DNA from: Actinobacteria bacterium HGW-Actinobacteria-2 | Lineage (GTDB): Bacteria; Actinomycetota; Actinomycetes; Propionibacteriales; Propionibacteriaceae | NCBI GenBank assembly: GCA_002841335.1 | Contig: PHEY01000001.1 | Coordinates: 186,964 to 250,963 of the forward strand | Direction of reading: 5' to 3' | Length of the DNA: 64,000 bases | In this document: piece by piece, positions 58,737-64,000 of the stretch | How positions within the stretch are numbered: position 1 is the first letter of the stretch | Layout of the letters: the number at the start of each line of letters is the position of its first letter | Position numbers and translations under genes: made by a program | The notes under the pieces: model-generated | Database searches by the model: none | The model's input: the letters and a program-made list of their open reading frames with translations, nothing else | What the model was told of the DNA's origin: nothing

Positions 58737-60376
58737 CACGCCTTACCTCCGCTCAGCGCGGTCTTGCGCACAGAGTTGTGCAGGGGTGCAGAGCTGGTGC
58801 CCATGTGCTCGGCTTCGAAGCCGGAGAATCGGCGACCCTGGCCCCAGAACTTGGTGCGGCCCAGCAAGGTCATCAGCGGCTTGGTGAAGAAGAACACCAC
58901 CACCAAGTCGATCAAAGTGGTCAGGCCCAAGGTGAACGCGAATCCCTTGACTGCACCGATGGCCAGCGCATACAGCACCACCGCGGACAGCAAGGACACC
59001 GAATCGGCGGCCAGGATGGTCTTGCGGGAGCGCACCCATCCGGTCTCGATGGCCGTCCGCAGGCCGCGTCCGTCTCGCACCTCGTCACGAATCCGTTCGA
59101 AGTAGATGATGAACGAGTCCGCGGTGACACCGATGGCCACGATGGCACCCGCGATGCCTGGCAGGTTCAAGGCGAAGCCGATGGCCTGCCCCAGCAACAC
59201 CATCAGCGACCACACCAGCGAGGCGGCCACGGCCAGGGACATCGTCACCACGATGGCCAGGCCTCGGTAGTAGAGGATCGAGTAGCCGACCACCAGCACC
59301 AGACCGATCAGGCCGGCGATGAGGCCTGCCTGCAGTTGGTCGGCGCCGAGCTTGGCCGACACGTTGTCGACGCTGGAGATCTCGAAGGCCAGCGGCAGCG
59401 CTCCGTAGGAAAGCACGGTCGCCAGGTCGGTGGCGCTCTTCTGGGTGAAGTTGCCGTAGATCTCCGCACGCCCGCCGGCGATCACCTTCTCGACCTTGGG
59501 CGCGGAGACCACGGTGCCGTCCAGGACGATCGCGAACTGGTTGGCCGGCGCGGTCTGCTGCGCCAGATGAGAGGTGACGGTGGTGAAGTCGGCAGCGCCG
59601 GAGGCGTTGAACTCCAGGTTCACCACCCAGCCCAGGCCGTTGTTGTCCAGACTCGGCACCGCGCGCGATACCGATTCACCGGGAATCAGTACCGGACCCA
59701 TGAGCAGCTTGTTGCCCTGGTCGTCGCAGGAGATCAGCGGCTGATCGGTGACGTCCGGGGTGGGCGACGGCTGGTCGCAGGTGTAGGCCTGGAAATCGGA
59801 CTGGTCGCGATCACTCGGCGTCCACTTCAGCAGTTGATCAAGAGACTGCTTGGTCGGCGAAGGAGCCGTCGGACGCGGGCTCGGCACCGGAGTGGGCAGC
59901 TCGGGCAGCGGACGACGGTTGGCCGTCGGGCTGGCGGCCACGGTCGGCGACGTCGTCGGCGTCGTGGGAGTCGTCGGCGTCGGCGCGACCCCGGTCGACT
60001 CTTCGGCGTAGACCTTGCGGAAGTTCAACTGGGCGGTCTGGCCGACCAGCTTCACCAGGTCGTCCTTCTGCACGTTCGGCGCGGTGACGACGATCTGGCG
60101 CTCGCCGGCGGTGGTCACCTCCGACTCACCGACGCCGTAGGCGTTCACCCGCTGCTCGATGATGGTGCGCGCCAACTCCAAGCTCTTGGGATCGACCGTG
60201 CCCGACCCGGAGGTGTTGGACGCGGTCAACGTGATCGTCGTGCCGCCGCGCAGATCGAGGCCCAGCTTGGGTGCCCACGAGGCGTTCACCGCCATGATCG
60301 TGAACAAGCCGGCGATGACGGCGAACAGGATGATCAAGGTGCGCAGCGGATGCGCCTGTTGCTTACTGGTTGCCAC
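58736..60376 (-). CDS. secD: Protein translocase accessory subunit SecD
   Basis: The 546-residue protein has the first transmembrane helix (~12-30), LGLDLRGGTTITL (~36-48), a periplasmic P1 domain and five C-terminal helices with ITADSFIIYFERIRDE (proton-path region, ~422-437). The P1 domain carries a ~55-residue Thr/Pro/Ser-rich insertion (~128-180), likely a flexible extracytoplasmic linker. The GTG at 60376 follows yajC by 15 nt. The RND-like pair SecD-SecF pulls exported proteins out of the translocon. Confidence 0.96.
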   Translation of the reverse strand: MATSKQQAHPLRTLIILFAVIAGLFTIMAVNASWAPKLGLDLRGGTTITLTASNTSGSGTVDPKSLELARTIIEQRVNAYGVGESEVTTAGERQIVVTAPNVQKDDLVKLVGQTAQLNFRKVYAEESTGVAPTPTTPTTPTTSPTVAASPTANRRPLPELPTPVPSPRPTAPSPTKQSLDQLLKWTPSDRDQSDFQAYTCDQPSPTPDVTDQPLISCDDQGNKLLMGPVLIPGESVSRAVPSLDNNGLGWVVNLEFNASGAADFTTVTSHLAQQTAPANQFAIVLDGTVVSAPKVEKVIAGGRAEIYGNFTQKSATDLATVLSYGALPLAFEISSVDNVSAKLGADQLQAGLIAGLIGLVLVVGYSILYYRGLAIVVTMSLAVAASLVWSLMVLLGQAIGFALNLPGIAGAIVAIGVTADSFIIYFERIRDEVRDGRGLRTAIETGWVRSRKTILAADSVSLLSAVVLYALAIGAVKGFAFTLGLTTLIDLVVVFFFTKPLMTLLGRTKFWGQGRRFSGFEAEHMGTSSAPLHNSVRKTALSGGKA

Positions 60377-60391
60377 AGCTGTCTTCTCTGA

Positions 60392-60805
60392 TTACTTGGT
60401 GGGTTCGGTGCCCTTGGCCGGCGACTCGTCAGCCTCGGCGACCTCGCCGGGCTCAGCGTCGTCAGCGGCCTCGGACTCCGGCTCAGGATCAGTCTCGGGC
60501 TCGGTGACCTGTTCGACCGATCCGTCGGCGGCGTACTCGAACTCGTCCTCGACGGGCTGCGAGCTCACGGCGGCCTTCACCACGGTCATCTCCACGCCGG
60601 GCGAGATCTCCAGGATGACCTGCTTCTCACCGAGGTAGCGAATGGTGCCGACGATGCCGGAGATGGTCATCACCCGGTCGCCCTCGGCCAGGCTGCTCAT
60701 CTTCTGCTGTTGTTCCTTGGCACGCTTCTGCTGCGGGCGGATCAGCATGAAGTAGAACAACACCGCAACGCCGACCAGCAGCAACAGTGTCGGATCAAAC
60801 GGCAT
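60392..60805 (-). CDS. yajC: Preprotein translocase subunit YajC
   Basis: The 137-residue protein has one N-terminal transmembrane helix (~5-22), the FMLIRPQQKRAKEQQQKM motif right after it and the GDRVMTISGIVGTI core (~44-57). A long acidic Glu/Asp/Pro-rich tail follows. YajC associates with SecDF. A strong AGGAG site precedes the ATG. It heads the yajC-secD-secF-apt-channel operon. Confidence 0.96.
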   Translation of the reverse strand: MPFDPTLLLLVGVAVLFYFMLIRPQQKRAKEQQQKMSSLAEGDRVMTISGIVGTIRYLGEKQVILEISPGVEMTVVKAAVSSQPVEDEFEYAADGSVEQVTEPETDPEPESEAADDAEPGEVAEADESPAKGTEPTK

Positions 60806-60832
60806 CTCGGGCTCCTAACGATGTCCTTGAAA

Positions 60833-60899
60833 GGCGACCAGGTCGCCGACCCAGAAGCCTAGCGCCGATAGCTGGCAAACCCCATTCGGCTCACGCCGA
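60833..60899. terminator. Two short hairpins between ruvB and yajC
   Basis: GGCGACC/GGTCGCC (60833-60847) and TCGGC/GCCGA (60886-60899) are perfect short stems in the 95-bp gap after ruvB. The second, directly after the ruvB stop, could end the ruv operon; neither has a U tract. Confidence 0.35.
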
Positions 60900-60900
60900 G

Positions 60901-61956
60901 TCAGCTCCCGGAAAACAGATCCGGACCATGATCAGCGCCAGCCGCACCGCGCGGCGGCTGCAAACCCAGATGCTCCCAGGCACGTCGAGTGGCGACCCGT
61001 CCGCGCGGCGTCCGCATCAGGAAGCCTTCCCGCACCAGGAACGGCTCGGCGACTTCCTCGATGGTCTCGGTCTCTTCGGCCACCGCCAACGCCAACGTGC
61101 CCACGCCCACCGGGCCGCCACCGAACGAGCGGCACAAGGCGTCCAGGATGGCGCGGTCCAACCGGTCAAGCCCGACCGGATCGACCTCGTACAACTCCAG
61201 GGCATCGCGGGCGACAGTGGCGGTCAACACCCCATCAGCCCGAACCAGTGCGAAGTCACGCACCCGGCGCAGCAGCCGGTTGGCGATTCGGGGCGTGCCC
61301 CGGGAACGTGACGCGATCTCGGCCCCGGCGGTCGGCTCCAACCGGATTCCCAGGAGGGCTGCGGAGCGCGCCAGCAGCTTCTCCAGATCGGCGGTGGCGT
61401 AGAAGTCCAGTTGGGCGGTGAACCCGAAGCGGTCGCGCAGCGGCCCAGGCAACAAGCCCGAGCGCGTGGTGGCCCCGACCAGGGTGAATCGGGGGATCTC
61501 CAGCGGGATCGCAGTCGCGCCGGGGCCTTTGCCCACCACGACATCCACCCGGAAGTCCTCCATGGCCAGGTAGAGCATCTCCTCGGCGGGCCGCGACATC
61601 CGGTGGATCTCGTCGAGGAAGAAGACCTCTCCCTCGGTCAGGCCGGACAAGATCGCGGCCAGATCGCCGGCATGCTGGATCGCCGGGCCGGACGAGATCC
61701 GGATCGGAGCACCCATCTCGGCGGCGATGATCATCGCCAGCGTGGTCTTGCCCAACCCGGGTGGGCCCGACAGCAGGACGTGGTCGGGCACCGTGCCTCG
61801 GTGCCGCGCGGCCGCGAGCACCAGCCCCAGCTGGTCACTCACCCGCCGCTGTCCCCCGAACTCGGCCAGGGTTCCTGGGCGCAGCGCGGACTCGGCCGCC
61901 TGCTCGTCGAGATGGACGTGCGGGTCGAGCGGGTCGGTATCGGCCGATTGGGTCAC
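60901..61956 (-). CDS. ruvB: Holliday-junction branch-migration helicase RuvB
   Basis: The 351-residue AAA+ motor has Walker [10 protein letters not shown] (~64-72), Walker [10 protein letters not shown] (~112-120), sensor 1 GATTRSGLL, the arginine-finger region PLRDRFGF and the C-terminal winged helix ([17 protein letters not shown]). It drives branch migration with RuvA. It begins 5 nt after ruvA with a GTG. Confidence 0.97.
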   Translation of the reverse strand: MTQSADTDPLDPHVHLDEQAAESALRPGTLAEFGGQRRVSDQLGLVLAAARHRGTVPDHVLLSGPPGLGKTTLAMIIAAEMGAPIRISSGPAIQHAGDLAAILSGLTEGEVFFLDEIHRMSRPAEEMLYLAMEDFRVDVVVGKGPGATAIPLEIPRFTLVGATTRSGLLPGPLRDRFGFTAQLDFYATADLEKLLARSAALLGIRLEPTAGAEIASRSRGTPRIANRLLRRVRDFALVRADGVLTATVARDALELYEVDPVGLDRLDRAILDALCRSFGGGPVGVGTLALAVAEETETIEEVAEPFLVREGFLMRTPRGRVATRRAWEHLGLQPPRGAAGADHGPDLFSGS

Positions 61957-61961
61957 AGCGG

Positions 61962-62564
61962 CTACTTTGCCAGGCTGCGGAGCGCCGCGCGCAGCAGAAT
62001 CGCGACACCGATGTCGGGATCGTTGGCCACCAGGTCGGCGACTCGGTCACAGGCGACCTCGGCGTCGCGGGTCGAGTACCCCAGCCCCTCCAGGCCGCCG
62101 CGGACCTGTTCACGCCAGCCGCCGTCGTCCGCCGGGGTGGTCACCACCGTGGTCGAGCCGACGAAACCGAGCACCTTGTCCTTCAGCTCCAACACCAGCT
62201 TGGCCGCCCCCTTGGCGCCGATCCCGGGGACCTTGGTGATGGCGCTGGTGTTATCGGCGCGCACCGCGGATGCAAACTCGGCCGGGGTGAACACCGAACA
62301 GATCGCCAGGGCGATCCGCGGCCCGATCCCGGAGGCGGACTGGGCCAACTCGAACAGATCACGCTCGTCGGCGGAGCCGAAGCCGTACAGGGTCAGCGAG
62401 TCTTCCCGCACCACCAGTGAGGTGTGCACGATCAGCTGCTCCCCCAGCCGAGCCGAAGCGGCGGTGGCGGGGGTGCACAACACCCGCACGCCGAAGCCGG
62501 ACAGATCCAGCTCCACCCACGTGCCGCCGGCGGCGAGCACCTCGCCGCGAAGCCGGGAAATCAT
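61962..62564 (-). CDS. ruvA: Holliday-junction DNA-binding protein RuvA
   Basis: The 200-residue protein has the N-terminal OB domain ([10 protein letters not shown]), two helix-hairpin-helix motifs ([12 protein letters not shown] ~75-86 and [19 protein letters not shown] ~113-131) and the C-terminal RuvB-binding domain. It recognises the four-way junction. Its ATG overlaps the ruvC stop (ATGA), the usual ruvC-ruvA-ruvB operon. Confidence 0.97.
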   Translation of the reverse strand: MISRLRGEVLAAGGTWVELDLSGFGVRVLCTPATAASARLGEQLIVHTSLVVREDSLTLYGFGSADERDLFELAQSASGIGPRIALAICSVFTPAEFASAVRADNTSAITKVPGIGAKGAAKLVLELKDKVLGFVGSTTVVTTPADDGGWREQVRGGLEGLGYSTRDAEVACDRVADLVANDPDIGVAILLRAALRSLAK

Positions 62565-63068
62565 GCGCTTGCCTTCCTACCCTGCCGAGCTATCGCCTCG
62601 GCCATCCGATCACTGGCTGCCCCGCGCCACAGGTGGCAGATCGCCAGCGCGACCGCGTCGGCAGCATCTGCCGGTTTGGGGGGTGCATCCAGACGGAGGA
62701 GCCGAGCCACCATGTGGCCGACTTGGGCCTTGTCGGCTCGCCCGGAGCCGGTGATGGCGGCCTTGACCTCAGTCGGGGTGTGGGTGAACACCGGCAGCCC
62801 GGCACGGGCACCGGCGACCATCGCCAGGCCTGCGGCCTGCGCGGTGCCGATCACCGAATGCAGATTGTGCTCGGCGAAGACGCGCTCCACCGCGACCACG
62901 TCCGGATGATGCTCGGCGATCCATTCGGTCAGCGCGGTCTCGATCATCAGCAACCGTCGCGACGGATCCAGATCGGCGGGGGTGGTGATCACGCTGCCGA
63001 CCAGGGGCTCCGTCCACCACACCGACCCCACAACGGGTCAGGCCGGGATCGACTCCCAGTACTCGCAT
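62561..63068 (-). pseudogene. ruvC: ruvC, Holliday-junction resolvase, frameshifted near its 5' end
   Basis: RuvC cuts Holliday junctions. The first 24 codons from ATG 63068 (ribosome binding site GGAAGG, 8 nt upstream) read MRVLGVDPGLTRCGVGVVDG, the proper RuvC N-terminus with catalytic Asp7. After this the frame loses homology, and the rest of the protein (VITTPADLDPSRR, AVERVFAEHN, TPTEVKAAITGSG, PADAADAVALAICH) continues one frame over, to a stop at 62561. The change lies at about 62990-63010. Reconstruction suggests about 20 nt are missing between two CTGGTCGG copies, one of which survives at 62997-63004. A GTG at 63031 could start a 156-residue fragment lacking Asp7, so activity should be lost unless this is an error or frameshifting occurs. 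Confidence 0.85.
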
Positions 63069-63138
63069 GCGCGCCGCCTTCCGAACAGATGTTCGGATAT
63101 TAACCAGCCTCGTCGAACCGGTCAGGCAGGCACGCCGG

Positions 63139-63906
63139 TCACTCGCCGAGCTGTTCGCCGATCTCGTCGGGGACGTCCTCGTTGCTGTAGACGTTCTGGA
63201 CGTCGTCGAGGTCTTCGATCGCATCCAGCAGCTTGAACAGCTTCTCAGCCACCTCGACCGAGTCGATCGCCTGCCCGTACTGCGGCAGGAACTGCACCTC
63301 GGCCGACTCGTAGTCCAAGCCGGCGGCCTGCACGGCCTTGCGAACCTCGACCACGACGCTCGGGTCGCTGATCACCTTGAAGGTCTCGCCCTCGTCGCTG
63401 ACGTCCTCGGGGTCGGCGTCCAGGGTCGCCTCGAGCAGATCGTCCTCAGAGACGGTCTTGCCGGCCTGGCTCTTGGCGACCTCGACCACACCCTTGCGAT
63501 CGAAGATGCGCGAGACCGAGCCGACGTCGGCCATGGTGCCGCCGTTGCGGGTGACCGCGACCTTCACCTCGGCAGCCGAGCGGTTGCGGTTGTCGGTGAG
63601 GCACTCGATCAGAATCGCGACCCCGGCTGGGCCGTAGGCCTCGTAGGTGATCTCGATGTAGTCGACCGATTCGCCGCCGATGCCACCGCCGCGCTTGACC
63701 GCGCGCTCGATGTTGTCCACGGGCACCGAGTTCTTGCGAGCCTTCTGGATCGCGTCGTACAGGGTCGGGTTTCCTGAGGGGTCAGCACCACCGGTACGCG
63801 CGGCGACCTCGATGTTCTTGATCAGCTTGGCAAACAGCTTGCCGCGCTTGGCATCGATAGCAGCCTTCTTGTGCTTGGTGGTGGCCCACTTGGAGTGCCC
63901 GCTCAT
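63139..63906 (-). CDS. yebC: YebC/PmpR family protein
   Basis: The 255-residue protein begins [16 protein letters not shown] and has the TACO1-like three-domain YebC fold, with [21 protein letters not shown] and [21 protein letters not shown] as family signatures. Members are described as transcription regulators and, more recently, as ribosome-associated translation factors. A GGGGA site lies before the ATG. It is upstream of ruvC and likely leads that operon. Confidence 0.95.
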   Translation of the reverse strand: MSGHSKWATTKHKKAAIDAKRGKLFAKLIKNIEVAARTGGADPSGNPTLYDAIQKARKNSVPVDNIERAVKRGGGIGGESVDYIEITYEAYGPAGVAILIECLTDNRNRSAAEVKVAVTRNGGTMADVGSVSRIFDRKGVVEVAKSQAGKTVSEDDLLEATLDADPEDVSDEGETFKVISDPSVVVEVRKAVQAAGLDYESAEVQFLPQYGQAIDSVEVAEKLFKLLDAIEDLDDVQNVYSNEDVPDEIGEQLGE

Positions 63907-63945
63907 TTAGTCCCCATCGTCGAACTGGTGGCTTTTGCGCCGCTT

Positions 63946-63951
63946 AGTCTA
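63946..63951 (-). promoter_or_regulatory. Predicted -10 box for yebC
   Basis: TAGACT on the minus strand lies 39 nt before the yebC ATG. The 13-base context CTAGACTAAGCGG is the same as upstream of efp. Confidence 0.45.
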
Positions 63952-63958
63952 GGCCACA

Positions 63959-63964
63959 TAGCCT
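63959..63964 (+). promoter_or_regulatory. Predicted -10 box, leaderless start of right-edge gene
   Basis: TAGCCT is followed after 7 nt by the ATG at 63972, the same arrangement seen at many other starts in this window. Confidence 0.4.
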
Positions 63965-63971
63965 GACCGCC

Positions 63972-64000
63972 ATGAGCGAGCCCCTGCACGGCGAGTACAA
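63972..64000 (+). CDS. First nine codons of a divergent gene, cut by window end
   Basis: An ATG at 63972 opens a frame (MSEPLHGEY) that runs off the window. The support is the leaderless -10 arrangement and the divergence from yebC. Too little is visible to name a product. Confidence 0.35.

Overview
The window is 64 kb of high-GC chromosome from an actinomycete (Actinomycetota). Several things point there: the actinobacterial integration host factor mihF beside gmk and rpoZ, a PriA without helicase motifs, one long bifunctional Rel protein, and the gene strings alaS-ruvX-mltG-aroC-aroK-aroB-efp-nusB and rel-apt-secF-secD-yajC-ruvB-ruvA-ruvC-yebC. Many starts are GTG, and many genes appear to have leaderless transcripts, with a TANNNT -10 box only 6-8 nt before the start codon. 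A propionibacterial relative is possible, but the sequence alone does not prove it. Nearly all genes are ordinary housekeeping genes, most on the minus strand, packed with 1-11 nt overlaps.

Layout. 1-4500: accessory stretch with less GC-biased codons. It holds a truncated unknown gene, a 1005-residue SF2 helicase with a large uncharacterised C-terminus, and a P-loop kinase-like gene, and it ends at a tRNA-Pro(GGG). 4.7-6.5 kb: multi-pass membrane protein and CoA-binding protein. 6.5-9.7 kb: der, cmk, tyrA. 9.7-15.6 kb: a coupled trio metH, orphan lipoprotein, trmI. 15.6-22.1 kb: PAC2 protein, rpe, rsmB, fmt, nitrilase-family amidase, priA. 22.1-24.7 kb: metK, rpoZ, gmk, mihF. 24.8-31.2 kb: pyrimidine operon carA-carB-pyrD-pyrF. 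31.3-34.4 kb: three envelope proteins of unknown function, lying where many actinobacteria carry pyrR-pyrB-pyrC. 34.6-44 kb: nusB, efp, paiB-like, aroB, aroK, aroC, a low-GC small gene in the usual aroE position, mltG, ruvX, alaS. 44-48.4 kb: two small membrane proteins, MFS exporter, rarA, PadR regulator with a palindromic operator candidate. 48.4-52.3 kb: MBL hydrolase, hisS, aspS. 52.3-64 kb: DUF349 protein, rel, potassium channel, apt, secF, secD, yajC, ruvB, ruvA, a frameshifted ruvC, yebC, and the first codons of a divergent gene.

The strongest unusual observations are these. ruvC is split between two frames in a way that fits a 20-nt deletion between CTGGTCGG repeats. A helicase with a possible nuclease-like C-terminus sits on the 3' side of a tRNA gene and is a candidate defence protein. 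A three-gene envelope module of unknown function replaces pyrRBC. There are many leaderless promoters, including a 38-bp divergent pair serving metH and the PAC2 gene. No CRISPR array, rRNA gene or complete insertion sequence was seen. No gene-free stretch exceeds 300 bases.
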